From Melastoma dodecandrum (lineage: Eukaryota > Streptophyta > Magnoliopsida > Myrtales > Melastomataceae), in contig JARUPY010000538.1 in NCBI GenBank assembly GCA_029817715.1, forward strand, positions 2,232,001 through 2,296,000: 64,000 nt of DNA, in the 5' to 3' direction. Positions 24,228-37,128 of the stretch are shown piece by piece. Within the stretch, counting starts at the first letter, position 1. The number at the start of each line of letters is the position of its first letter. The position numbers were made by a program, and so were the translations under genes. The notes beneath the pieces were generated by a model. It saw nothing but the letters and a program-made list of their open reading frames with translations, ran no database searches and was not told the DNA's origin.

Positions 24228-24579
24228 TGTTGAAGGTAATTTATGATCAAGATTAATTGGTATTAAAGTTAGTAACGAAAATGTCATTTAAGTGGGTCAT
24301 TTAAGTAGGCTATTAAATATGTCATTTAAGGTGTCGGTTTCTTTTGACATTTGAATTTCCTACTCCTCCCTATATATAAAGGGACGTGTAGACATTTCAT
24401 ATAAAAGTGAGAGATAGAAAGTTTAAGAAAGAGAAATCGCAGTCAAAACACTCATTGTAGGTGCAGCACTCTACAGAAGGTTTCCTCTATTCTACAGAAG
24501 GTCGTCGGCAGTACAGAACCTACGTCCTGCTAACACTTTCTCCCTTCCTATTCAATCCTTTCACACGTAACCCCCAACA
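24228..24579 (+). repeat. 3' LTR of the 20-kb copia element
   Basis: About 352 bases, starting TGTTGAAGG after the purine stretch AAGATAGGG and ending CCCCCAACA. It repeats the 5' LTR with scattered substitutions and keeps the TATATATAAAG tract near 24371. Confidence 0.93.
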
Positions 24580-24584
24580 AAAGT

Positions 24585-27500
24585 TAGGGAGATAACAATA
24601 GGATAAGTTTAATGAGACTGCCTTTAAAATGAACCCAAAACACCCAAACAGAGGACTAATTAGTAGAATATATGTAGCCACATGAGGAAAAAATGTATTC
24701 AATAAATCTTATTATGTATTGTATTGTAGTTGTCTAAATTGTTTTAATCAAAATTTAGTGGTATTTTATTATTATTATTATTATGTATGGTAGCAGATTC
24801 AACTTCAACAGCTACCAAAAATGAAGTGGGAAACAAAAGGATGTCACCCCCTTTTGGAGCTTCTTTCATAGAAACAAGCCAATCCCAAACTTCCATTTAC
24901 TCCATGCTATTGTATGCATATAGGTTTATAGCCTTTTCGTTCATCTACAATATAAAAACAATCATCGACTAAACTGTGCATTTGTATTTGTTTTCCCACA
25001 TGATTCACGCTTCCATTTTTGCTTTCGGCCCCGGCATTTTCGCATTGTCTATTTCCATTTAGGGTTTAGAAAACTCTTTTAAGTCTTTCCCTTTTTATCT
25101 GAATATTTTTTTCATGAATAAGTGGAAAAGGAGATATGAAAGAAACCGACCTTCCCATGTATAAAAGTCTTAACAGCTAAGCCAAGAAACATGTAATAAG
25201 GTTACAATAACGTGATGACTAGAATATCCTCCCAATGCTGTTGATTATATGCGACACATGTCAAGGGTAACATGGTAATTTCACTATATGGGTGCCCGAT
25301 GAATCAACATCTCTTTCGTCTAAACTAGCTAGCTTACAATCGAATGCCCAGTCAATCTCAATTTCTCATTTTATTTTTCTAATTATCACCATCACGTACG
25401 TCGTGATTAAGAAAACAGGAGTGTAAAACATGAGTGTAAGCTGAAATCAAAGGGGTTGTGTGACGTTGAGCCTTTTTGCCACACACCACAAACAACAACA
25501 AGAAGAAGAAGAAACGTATGTACCTTATTACCAACCATAACTTTCTCTGCTTCAATCAATGGTTGATGTCCGCGTCTGTCTTGTGTCCTAAGCCCCCATC
25601 CCACCTCCCCTCTAAAGGAAAAGAAAAAACAGGCTGTTATATGCCACATTTTGTCCCTACCAAAATGTTCAAACAACAACAGACGCACTCAAATGATTGT
25701 TTGATTTTTTTTTTTCCCATGTATGAGGGGCCGTGTCTTGCTTTGCAGATCTTAATGGAAACATCCATGATTCAGTTCCGAATTCTCCCCACTAGCGAGA
25801 TGATCGAAGACTCCTTTTTCTTTCTCTCCTTCTCCTTCCTAACCTTGAGTTCGAGCCGAAGGGAACTCAGTTAAGAACAGCAAGAAGTTCGTTTTTCAAT
25901 CCACCTTTGAACCTTCCTTTGGATTTTTCCTCGGAGTAAAAAAAAAATGCAGGCAACGTGAAGGTGTGTGTCCGAAACGGATGATTAAAGCATTTGGTGT
26001 TTATCTCTTTGGTGTCCGAAAGTGAAATGGGTGTTAAATGAAGCAACGGATTAGCCACAAGATACATTATGAATAAAAACAAGTGGAACATCGTTGTTTC
26101 AGGAATGGTCCCCCAATAAAATAGAAATAAATATTCAATTTACGAAACATTATTCAAAGCTAATTTCCATGCCCTAAAATGCTAAAATGACGCCCATCAT
26201 TAGGCTTTTACCAAAATGCCCCTCATGCTTTTACCATTTAAAAGCTCGTAATATCTCTCCTTTCCTTTTATGGGTAATATTTGGTGTTGTATTTTGTAAC
26301 AAATTTCTTCCAAAAATTCAAAAACTTGTAATACTATTTACATTTTTTTTTTCCAAGTACTACTACATCATAATCATAATCAAAATTTTTTTAATGTTTT
26401 ATTTTGATCAAAATAAATACTAAAATATTTATATGATAAAATTGAATAAATTTAACCTATTCACTTTTGATCAAATTCCTTAGCTTTTAAAAAGAGAATG
26501 TGATAAACATGGTAATCAACTAGAAAATGAAACCCAATTGACGATACAGTATAATAAAAGGCGTGCGATTAGTATAACTCAGGGTGTTGAAATAGGACCA
26601 CCCTATTCGAAACGGTCAAAGATGTTCAATAAGTTAGCTTTTAAGACAAGGGACAGAGTTGTCCTAATCACTTTACGTTAACATTCTCTTTTGGTCCTCT
26701 TTGTGTCACAACTGTAAAAGTGCTTCTCCTATCACTAAAATTACTAAAATTTAATCCCCATTATTATTTTTATCTTTCTTTTTTTTTTCCCTTTTTGGCC
26801 TATCCTTATCCAATCATATACGCTTCGCATACACCGAAGATTTATTTAAAAAAAAAAAAATCTAAAGTCAGTAAAATCTAGAAAATTGCGAGATTGCGGC
26901 ATTTACCCTCGAGAGAATTATCTCATGTATATATATAAAATTACCTCATTCTTGATGTGGATTTAAGGGTTTTATTTAGGCCAAAGTAATCTCATCAAAT
27001 CTTACCAAAGTAAAAAAAGAAAGAAAGAAAAAGCTTTTCATTAATCCTGTCATGTGAATGCCATCCTTGTTACAATTCACGATTCCAATAACATAAAAAG
27101 TTGTTCCGTTCCAACCCATCGCCAGCCAACTGTAAAAAGAAAAAAGGCGAAATCATTCTTAACTCCTTTTCTGCCTAAGACTCCGTGTGAATCTTCATCG
27201 AAAATCTCCCCCCCCCCCCCCACCAAAATCATGATTTCCAAGATATTTCAGACATTGGTCTGTCTACTTATTAAATTTACTTAGAACAAAGCAAAAAATT
27301 CTGGGGAAGAGTGTAAGAAGCACATTCAACACCTCCCACATGGAATCGTTTCTTCATATTTTTTTTTACTAAATTGGGAATTTATACTGATTAAAACTTC
27401 CACGTCCATAAAATTTGGAGTTATTTTTTGTATAAGTTTTTTGAGGTAGATATACAGCAGGAGAGCTGCTTTTTATTCCGGGGACAGAGATGGTAAAAAA

Positions 27501-27700
27501 AGCCCACCTGATAGCATCATCACCTTATTGACGTTAACATCGAGGAGACTTAAGCCTAGTATAACGATCTCTTTACCTGTTTTAAATTTAATATATTTTT
27601 GTGTTTTTTATTTAATATATTTCATAAATTTCCCAAAATAAAACCCTTATTATTCGCATGTATAGAATCAAACTCGAAATCATTAGCTGATTATATTTAT
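24585..27700. other. Intergenic, no gene seen
   Basis: AT-rich DNA between the copia element and the YUCCA6 promoter region. It contains (TTA)n near 24768-24785, a GAA-rich run near 25500, homopolymer tracts and a run of about 12 C near 27209. None of the open frames resembles a known protein. Confidence 0.5.
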
Positions 27701-28248
27701 AGACCCGGATCTTCTTCTTCTTATTATTAGTTTTTCATGGTGAAGTAACCGGTTTTTGATCCCCACACACACACAACTTGAAACGAATCGATGGACGAAG
27801 GAATGACACACAAACACACACAGACATATAATATAAGAACAACAGACAGAGAGGTTGGTTGTCTACTCCTTCCTCGCTTCCATCTTCTTCCTCCTCATCC
27901 CAACAAATTCGGTGAATCCCTCCATTCACAGTCGACTACGCGGATTCATCAGATTTAAGATTGAGAGAGAGAGAGAGAGAGGAAAAAAAAGAAAAAAAAA
28001 AAAAGCTCTCATTTCCCACGAGTGGATAAGACCAGGAGAGGCAAGACAAAATCCAAACCCTCAGCTTTGGATTTGGATTTTAACTAACCTCCTCCCCCCC
28101 TCTTCCTCTCTCTCTCTCTCTCTCTCTCTACTTTCACTACTGAATCTCCCCAACTCACTCTTTTCTTTACCCTCTCAAAAACCGACTTCTTTTGGCGGCT
28201 GAAGCGGAGCCTACGGTGTAGACGCTTTCGTTTGTGTTTTCTGGCTCA
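27701..28248 (+). promoter_or_regulatory. YUCCA6 proximal promoter / 5' leader with microsatellites
   Basis: The 550 bases before the start codon carry a (CA)n run near 27762-27772, a (GA)n run near 27964-27981 and a (CT)n run near 28105-28129. Long CT-rich and GA-rich tracts are common in plant core promoters and 5' leaders. The transcription start cannot be placed from the sequence. Confidence 0.45.
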
Positions 28249-30933
28249 ATGGAGCACTGTCGCTGCAGAGAGATTGAAGGGAAGCTCTCCCATGATCACA
28301 AGGGGAGGGCGGTCTCGTCTGTCCCGGGTTTCTCGTTCGTTCCTGGGCCCGTCATAGTCGGAGCAGGTCCTTCGGGGCTCGCGACCGCCGCTTGCCTGAA
28401 GGAGAAAGGGGTGGAGAGCGTTGTCCTCGAGAGATCCGACTGCATAGCCTCACTCTGGCAGAGGAAGACCTACGACCGGCTCCGGCTCCACCTCCCCAGG
28501 CGTTTCTGTGAGCTCCCTCTCATGGGGTTCCCACGGGATTTCCCTGAGTACCCCGACAAGGGGGAGTTCATTGAGTACCTCGAGTCCTATGCGAGGAGGT
28601 TTGGGATACGCCCGAGGTTCGAGGAGACTGTCGAGCGTGCGGAGTATGACGCCCTCCTCGGGCTGTGGCGAGTGAGGAGCATGTCCTCAAAGGGCGAGGA
28701 GAGAGGTGCGAGGACAAGGACATACCTGTGCAGGTGGCTGGTGGTAGCGACAGGGGAGAACGCGGAGGCTGTCGTGCCGGAGATTGAGGGGATGGAGGGG
28801 TTCGGAGAGGTGATAAAGCACACGAGCTTGTACAGGAGCGGGAAGGAGTTTGAGGGGAAGAGAGTGCTCGTCGTCGGATGCGGGAATTCCGGCATGGAGG
28901 TCTGCTTAGACCTTTGCAACCATAATGCCATGCCTTCTCTCGTCGTTAGGGATACAGTAAGTTTTTTTTGGTTTCCTCTTCTTTGAAAAAAATACATACT
29001 GTCTTCCTTAGTTTGTTATTTGCCGGAACCCTATTTTTCATTTACATTACATAAAAAAACAAAAGTAACTAATTACTATTTCTTTCCTATTTTCTATTTC
29101 CCCTTGCATGTGGGAAAGAAAAAAACAGAGGGGGTCAGGATCATGCATGTTCAAAGAAGATCTCAATCTCTCTACCTTTATTTTCTCCTTCTCTCCTTTT
29201 TAATTTAGTTTTTTTTTTTCTTTTTGGAATTCGTGTTTGTGTGGGGGGTAGATGTGGTTTGGGGAATTTGGTGTTAAGGGATCGGTCAAAATTTCGAGTA
29301 TTGTTCCAAAGTTCTCAAACCACAAAGCCTAAGAGAGGTTGGTTTGTCGTGTTGCGTTTTACCCACTTTTGTGTTAAAAAGGGAAAAGAAAAACAAAAGC
29401 CTAAGTCTTTTCTTACCATTAGGTTAGTTTGATGGGTTGACAAACAATTTCTCTGAACTTTGTTTACATGGGAAAAGTTGGGTATGGAAGATACAAGAGT
29501 GACAGACTAGGGTTTTTCCTTCATGGGTTTTGGTTTTTTCCTCACTTGTTCACATGCCAAGCATAATTCTCTAGTTTCTTTTCTGTGAACAAAATGTTTT
29601 TATTTCGTATTGATCTTATCAGAGAAAACTGAGATTCTTCACAATCAGGTCGTATCATGAACAAATAAATGGGAAATTGAGTGAAAATTAAATAGCGACT
29701 TCGAGTTTCAGCTGCTTCTGTCCATTGATTTAAAAAAAAATAAATAGTAGCCCCATGATGTAGTATTGAATTCCCAGTCTGGTTTTTTTCTTCTTCTTTC
29801 CCATTCACTTTCTCGGGATCCTCCAAGCATGCGGAATATTTGTCAGGGTTGAAGCTTTTCAAGACTCTATATCTGAAGCCTTGAAGATATTCTTATTTAC
29901 ATGCATACAAACTAATAAAATTCTCTTGAGTTTATTGTTTATTTATTCACCCCCATCATTTGGAGCAGACCCATCAAATCATCTTAATTTTTTCATTCCT
30001 TACTTTGCTTTGAGCATTTCTTTTTTGGGTATATTTTATTTGTTTGCACATAATTTTAATTCCACTTGTTTATTTTTTTAATTTATTTTTGTTTCTTGGT
30101 TGTGGTATTGATCTTGAAGGTGCACGTCCTACCAAGAGAGATGCTGGGGTGGTCAACTTTTGGGCTGTCCATGTGGTTACTAAAGTGGCTGCCCATGCAC
30201 CTTGTCGACCGCTTCCTTCTCCTCATGTCATGGCTCATCCTCGGCGACACGGCTCGGTTCGGCCTTAACCGTCCCAAGCTCGGACCCTTGCAGCTAAAGA
30301 ACTTGAACGGCAAGACCCCGGTCCTCGATGTTGGGACCCTAGCTAAGATCAAAAGTGGCGCCATTAAGGTAACATACCTAAATCTAATCAATGTCATTAT
30401 TGTTTCAAAGGACAACCTTTGTATTTTGATTTATGGGGGTACAAATCCTAAGATATTACCATGTTTTGGAATCGTTAGATACGTCCGGGAATAAGGCGGC
30501 TGAGGCATCATTCGGTGGAATTCGCCGATGGAAGAATTGAGAGATTCGATGCCATTATTTTGGCAACAGGGTACAAAAGCATCGTGCCACATTGGTTAAA
30601 GGTGAGCTTTAAATTTACCAATCACCCTTTTATTATTATGTCGCTGGAATATCCTTTCATGATTTCATTACTAAAAAGGTTTTCTTTTTTCCCTTGAAAC
30701 TTTTTGTTGGATTGAAGGAAGGGAAGATGTTCTCCGAGGAGGATGGATTGCCAAGACAACCTTTCCCCAATGGTTGGAAAGGCGGGAACGGTCTGTATGC
30801 GGTGGGTTTCACCAAGAGGGGATTGCTTGGCGCATCAGCGGACGCAAGGAAGATTGCGGAGGACATTGGACGGGAAATGGCTCGAAACCCCTCCCTACAA
30901 CAGCCATCTTCATCACCATTGTTAATATCATGA
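28249..30933 (+). CDS. YUC6: YUCCA6-like indole-3-pyruvate monooxygenase, complete
   Basis: Flavin monooxygenase of the YUCCA family, which converts indole-3-pyruvate to indole-3-acetic acid using FAD and NADPH, the rate-limiting step of auxin synthesis. Four exons: 28249-28956, 30120-30368, 30479-30601, 30718-30933; the phases close to 431 residues. Motifs: FAD site [27 protein letters not shown] site [26 protein letters not shown] stretch at the start of exon 2 (here [17 protein letters not shown]), ILATGYKS in exon 3, and [16 protein letters not shown] in exon 4. The N-terminus ([13 protein letters not shown]) matches the YUC2/YUC6 clade, and YUC6 in particular. Exon 1 is much more GC-rich than the surrounding DNA. 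Intron 1 is about 1.16 kb. Confidence 0.95.
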
Positions 30934-33900
30934 TATATGAGCCGAGGATCAGACTCCCTGAGGGTTTGTAAATTGGAGAAGAAGAGCTTTGATGAAGCAA
31001 CAAAAAAAAATGGTGTTCCTCCAATGGAGGAAAAGAAGACAATTGGGGGTGGGGATCAACCAAAAAGTTCCTTTTTTTCCAATACACTGGTGAAATCAGT
31101 TTTTGCCATTGCGTAGCGCTTTTCAGGACAGAGAGGCAGAAGGAAAGAAGAAGATAAAGAAAATAGGGGGAAGGGGATACAAGTTGACATCCGGTGATAT
31201 TAAAAGGGATTCTCTTTTCCATTTTCTTTTTTTTTTTTATTTGGGTTTGGTGGCATTTGTGGTGGTGATGATTCATATGGTGGTGGGGTTTGGGGTTTTA
31301 TATTTTTGGGGTGGTAGGGGACCTCTAACTCTACTATTACTAATTGTACATGTCTTTGTACATTTCCATTCTCATGCAATTAGGTATGGCCTTTTTCTTT
31401 GAGGGGGGAGTTTCTAGGGATTTCGTTTAAGTCTTCCTAGGAAAAAAAAAGGGTGTTTGGCATTTGTTTTTTGGTACTCGAATTTTGGTCTTGGTGATGA
31501 TGAGGGGGCATGTGCCTTGCCTAATCTTCTCTTTTTCCCCTTAGCTTTTGTACAAGCCTCGTTAGAGATGAGGCGCTTCTTTTGTAATTGTTGTTTTGTT
31601 GTGCTTTTTTGAGAGAATGCCCCAGAAGGAATTGTAGGTATTGAAGTAGAAGAAAATGAAAGATTGCGGGAAAATAAAAGTTTATTATATTACAAACCCC
31701 CGTTCTTGCATTAGCATTTCGTACATGTTGTAAACAAACGTGTCAAAACTGATGATGTGCTGACATTGATCCACCAATGGTCCGCGAACATTTACTCTTT
31801 GGTACAAGCATTGAAGTTCACTACCTGTTTCCCCCAATAGAGTGTTCTCTGCCCCAAAACTGATTACATTCTGAGGACGAATCTCTGGACCACCCCCTCC
31901 CCCGGTCGGAAAGTAAAATATAATTTTTTCTTTGCACGAGTCGTTATATTTCATATCTCTTACATGCATGAACGTTTTGAAATATTTAAGCTAATTATCG
32001 GGAAATAATGTAATTAAGTACATGCCAAAGTACTTGCAGATTGTAGTTATTATTATTATCCTGATCCTAAAGAGAGAAGTCAAAGGAAGGACATTAAGCT
32101 CCATGATGCATTAGGCCAGCGGTGGCACCATGTTAAGATGTGAAGGAAGAATAATGATAACACACAATATCATATGTGCTCAGGTGCTTTCTTTCCTTGT
32201 CATGATCTCCACAAATTGGAGCACTTTAGGCATGCTTGTTGGGGGGGGGGGTTGGAATTTTAGGTAACAGAGAAGAAGTGTGTATATATATATATATATA
32301 TATATATTTAATAATTCTAACACATGCCCATTATTATAAAAAAAAGTATGAATTCAAATACACATTGTTGGAATTTATCAAAATTAACAAAACAAAAAAT
32401 TTGTGATAGAAAAGAGGGATGCTAGTGGTGGGAAAGCTCTCCCAACCCTTTCCCTTTTTGAGGGGGTGGCTTTACTTTGCTCAATTAATCATTTCTGTTT
32501 GGGCACAAAAGGTTGTGGGAGGTAAGCTCATGATTAAGTAAGTGACCTTTATTACGCCCCCATCCGCAATCACCCTTTCGTATCTTTTGTTAATCATTAG
32601 GCAAAACAAATAAGTGCGGTCTAATTAGCGGAACCACGTACCAATAAAATAATACGGAGGATTTGGTTTGCCTCTTAATTTTACTAATAGTCAACGATCT
32701 ATCCCTCCAACCTCCCCCCCCCCCACCTCCCTCTTTAAGCCCTTTTGAATGTAACTCTGTTATTCCATTGGTCGAATGATTAGGACAAGATGTGCGCGCC
32801 GGTGCTTAATCAAAATGATGGTGTTTCACTATTCTCATTGCCGGCGTGTCTTGTTTCCTCTTGTTTACGACCACGACCGGTGCACGCACGCACGCACCGG
32901 CAAAGCATAACGAGCATCATTCCCTACGATCCTTCTTTAACCCTTGGGAACATAAAAGGCCATCTAAACGTGATTTTAGTTTTAGCCCCGTCATGTTTAG
33001 AGGAGTAATGGATAACTAATAGAAAAAGAGTTAAAAAACTAAAATGTTTTAAGTAGGAATGAAATGGGGTTGGGGGTGATTCACTGCCAGACTCTCCTAT
33101 AATTAAGGCATGGCAATTTTACCAGGTTGTTTAGCTAAATCTCTCCCGGTCGTGTCCTTTTGACTTCCTTCTTTTTTTGGGGGGGTTCTTCGTGCATATC
33201 CCACATAGTGAGTGTCAATCCAACTAAACGTTCCATCGCGAAATCGTCGGGTAGCTTAATCAGGTCGATTTTTATCATGTATCAGTAAAATGAACAACCG
33301 ATTTCCCATATATTAGTTCATGCTTTCTTTTTAGGACTCGGGTTAGCAGTGCGATAATCCTCGAGTGCGGGGAATCATTCCGACCGGACGAATGATTAGA
33401 GAATCGAATCTTGAGGCCATGGTGCAACAATGAGAAGGCCAAAAGAAAAAAGGAGGGATGAAGAGTCGTTGTCAGAAGAAGTAGGGAAGTTTTGCTTTGG
33501 TGGTCATTTGTGCTACTTTTTCCCCTTACGTGTTGTTCAGTATCCCACTCAAGCAAAATAAAAAAACCCCTAGAAGCAAACAAGAAGAAGAAAGGATGCA
33601 CTTTGCATCAAGGTTAATCAAATATCAATAGCCCTAGTCGGCCATCTGTTATCATTCCCTCCTCCCTAACTTTCTTTGTTTCTTCTTTCTTCCTTTTTAA
33701 GATTTATAAATGCATTAGGCCCATAAAAGCTATAGGCAGGATGGACCACTTTACTATTTCTGTGTTTTTTTTTGGGCCTCCCCTATTAACAAATGCCATC
33801 ATCATCAACACGATCATATACACAAACCTCCTCCTATCACATTGTAAAAGGGAGACATCCCCATTTAGTGTTCGAATAAGCTTTATGTATCGTTTGTGGG

Positions 33901-36681
33901 TGTGCTTCGTGTACACACTAAATGATGTGGTCTCATTTGATCACAAAAACCTAACGACGAATTTTTCCCCTCCTAATCAATGGCTTCTTTCACGAGTTAG
34001 GCGAAACCAAAATCTACCCGCCTTTTAGGCCATGATCTCCACGGCTTTTGATCAACCCTGATCTGTCTAATATCATCCACTAAGGAAAAAACACATGTTG
34101 CACACATGGTTCCCTAATCAGATGAGGACCATCAATTTCGACTGATATGATATTTGGGTTTTGTGAGAGTCGTAAAGACTGGAAAAGGGTATTTATAATT
34201 AGGGTTGTCCAAGAAATAAAAAATTAGATTTAGAGAGGGGCTTTTCTTACAAAGGGTTCGCCTTGCGTTCTTATTTTTATAAGGGACCACGATTTTTCGG
34301 ACATCCCCACCTTTGGATTTTATGATTGGATTGGGGTAGGGAGGAGTCGGCATCATTGATCATGATCAAGCGGGTGTCATAAGACTAATTGGTGTGAATG
34401 AAGTACTGAGGTGTATACATCGTACATGTTTTTTATTTTCGGGTGCACTTTGGACATGCATTGTATTAACACTGCCTATGGAATGTCAACAATCGCCTTA
34501 GATTAGCCATGGGCATAATCTTTCCCGGGTGCACTTACATATATTTATTTCCATTGTTTACGTGGTTGCCGAATATGTAGCCACCCTTGATCCTTGTCTA
34601 GATACAATTACCACAAGAAATGGATAAAAAAGAAAGGAGTGATGGGTATTCGTGCTTTGCTTTTTATTTTTTTATATATTTTTAGGTATTAGATTCCATA
34701 CCCCATCACGAGAACACCCTAAAAAAAGATTCTTAACGTGAATAAAAGGAAAAAGAAAAGAGAAAAGAGAGAGAAAAAAAAAACAAGTTCAATGTCCATT
34801 TCAAATTTACCTTTACAAATATTTCACTTAACCATTATCATTTCCTTTTCTTCTTTCTTGGAATTTTCCCCAAAACTTTCATGATAGACGAGATGCTAGG
34901 GAAATGGCATATTGCTTGCATTTGCACTTTGCACGACGGACAAAGATCCGATGGGATCCCCACTATATATATATATATATATATTTATTCATACACGAAA
35001 CAAAGTCCCACTGAAGAGACGACCTTTATTTTCAATTAGTTGTTGAAGTGTCCGAAAGGTGCAAGACGCCCAAAAAGCGAACGATATATGAGATGGCGCA
35101 TGCCTTGATTTGCATGAGAATGACTGCTCAATGCTTATTGGAATAAGGGCGAGATGATTCTGAATGTGACAAGGACACGACTCACTGCTAGCTGCAAAAC
35201 AATCACTACCCCGAAACTTGGACCGCTAATTATCTGAGAGATAGTGAATCCAGTCGCAAGCCCCCCTTCTTTTCTTCTTGTGCGATTTCCCAATACACGG
35301 CACGCTCTGCTCGGCCCTCGAGTGGTTCCCAAAAAGTGCAAGAAAAAGTTGGGTGTATGCACTTTTGATGTGTCAAGAAAATACTTCCACCCCATCTGAA
35401 TGAGTCCTTAAATTTTATTATTCCTTGAATATCAATAAGCCCATGGAGTTCGAGCTTGAGCTCATCACTCCCTCCGTTTTTCTCTTCTCAAATTGGTTTC
35501 ATGACACCCACTTTAACTACAAAAAGCTAGGGATAATCTCTTACAAAAAAATCATTAACAAATCAATAGTTTTTTTCTTCATTGTTTTTGGCCAACTCGT
35601 TTTTTGGTGAACTTCAGTTCTATTTTTGAACCCATAATGTGAAACCAATTCTTAATTTCGATTTTTATTTCTCCTTTTATCCTATTTTAGTTCATGGATC
35701 AAACATATAGCCTGAAAGGAACCTGTTAGATAAAGTAATCAACTTTAGGGACACAAATAAGACAACAACCACAAAGGCTTTGGGAACTGACGGTGTGGAT
35801 CTTCCCTACTTTCCCCCATTTCCAAGGTCGAGTGAAGTAATTGATTTTTTCGTTACATATAGTATATAACTAAGACCAACACATGACTCGCAAAGTACAA
35901 ATGGGGTTAGAAAGAGAGCTCGTGATCAAGACCTCTCGAATTCATTATACTTTCAACAAAGTATTTAAAAAAGGGGGGTGGGGTTGCAAGGTATGATGGA
36001 TCCCTTTCAACACTATTGTATCTATCTGTATATTGTGTGTGCACTTGCACTTTCCAACAACATGTATCATGAGAAATCCTTATCCTCACTCAAACTTTAG
36101 TGAACTTTGTTTGTGGGTGGGGGGAATCTTCTTAAATATTTGGTCACTACTTAAAAAGTTGTAAGGTTACTTTGAGTTAATATTAAGTCAAAGTGAAATC
36201 TTCCTATTCGAGAGAGTTCGCCCACACACTCTCACAACATTCAATAAGGATGATAATATATTGTGGGGTTAAAATATCCAATACCTCTCTCATCACAACT
36301 ACCAGAAGATGTGGCTCCATCGTAGAGAGTGTTTTACTCTTCTTCTCTGTTGAAATCGAAATATGAAATCATCGCAATACATGTAAAAGAATATGTTCCC
36401 TCTCACACTCACAACAACAAACCTACCTTTTTTTATCATTTCCAGGAGGTTATTGCAGGACACGCTGGTTTCTTCCTCACCGTCGAGGGACATGATGAAA
36501 TTGGTGGGGGTGGGAAAGAAGGAATTGGATCTCCCCCCCATAAAAGTTCTATTTTTATTTATTCTTTTTTTTCCTTTTGAGGAAACTATTGTTCTTATCT
36601 TAATCTTATCACTAGAGTACATCAATTGGAAATAAAAAAATATATATTGAAGTTGAGAGTGGGAAAAAAATAGTGAAGCTG
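30934..36681. other. Intergenic, no gene seen
   Basis: About 5.7 kb of AT-rich sequence downstream of YUCCA6. It holds (AT)n microsatellites at about 32282-32308 and 34964-34984, poly-G and poly-C runs near 32240, 32712 and 33178, and a pyrimidine/purine-rich run near 34740-34785. The open frames are short and unlike known proteins. The first few hundred bases are presumably the YUCCA6 3' UTR. Confidence 0.5.
36664..36670 (-). terminator. Pol III terminator of tRNA-Phe
   Basis: Seven consecutive A on the plus strand, that is T7 in the RNA-like sense, 12 bases beyond the tRNA 3' end. This fits the oligo-T stop used by RNA polymerase III. Confidence 0.8.
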
Positions 36682-36706
36682 TGCGGTGAGCGTGGATCGA
36701 ACACGC

Positions 36707-36749
<43 letters not shown>

Positions 36750-36754
36750 CCCGC
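36682..36754 (-). tRNA. tRNA-Phe (GAA)
   Basis: The reverse strand folds as a 73-nt cloverleaf without CCA: acceptor GCGGGGA, A box TAGCTCAGTTGG, anticodon loop CTGAAGA with GAA at positions 34-36, B box GTTCGATCC, and discriminator A. No intron. A run of seven T on the transcribed sense, about 12 nt downstream (36664-36670), is a good RNA polymerase III terminator. It is a nuclear-type tRNA-Phe and looks functional. Confidence 0.97.
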
Positions 36755-37128
36755 TTGATGCCTTTGCTGCCGGAAATTAAACATTTTATTAAATAAAAAA
36801 TTAAGTGGGCCAATTTGCTTCGGCCCATAATGAATCGAAAACCCGAATAACTGGAAAGGAGTAAACAAACCTCCCAGGCCACCACAGGAGGGAGGCCCTT
36901 CTTCTGAAATTTGACGCCCTCTCCTCCATCCGACAATTCTCCCGCGTTTGTTTCTCTCGGTCGGTTCTCCTCCATTCCCTTCCCTATTTTTGGTCGATGG
37001 GGTACTGACAACCTCCCCTCCGTCTTCTTGCATTGGCATTGGCATTGCGTCGTAACGACATTTCCATCTTTTCTGTTTGCTGTTGACCAATCGTTGCAAA
37101 AGTTTCAATCTTTGGAAGAACTTCTAAG

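Larger units (their letters stand above)
20238..24584 (+). mobile_element. Ty1/copia retrotransposon, structurally complete but defective
   Basis: Bounded by a perfect 5-bp target duplication AAAGT (20238-20242 and 24580-24584). Two LTRs start TGTTGAAGGTAATTTATGAT; the 3' copy ends CAACA. A primer site resembling the initiator-Met type (GACATCAGAGC) lies near 20600. Gag, protease, integrase, RT and RNase H follow in copia order and mostly in one frame. Stops at 20778, 20820, 21417 and 21558, a frame change in the integrase tail near 22790 and a large RT deletion near 23342 make it non-autonomous. The LTRs differ at perhaps 15-20 positions by eye, so the insertion is not very recent. Confidence 0.95.

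Noticed and set aside
25476..25874. Open frame of 132 codons in the intergenic region
   Set aside because: Low-complexity Asn/Lys and Phe/Ser runs, no recognisable domain, no plausible promoter or splice context.
27855..28202. Open frame in front of YUCCA6
   Set aside because: It consists mostly of GA/CT microsatellite translation (Glu-Arg, Leu-Ser runs) in the leader.
36299..37108. Long minus-strand open frame of about 269 codons
   Set aside because: It runs straight through the tRNA-Phe gene and overlaps the leader of the TauE/SafE gene; composition is not protein-like.
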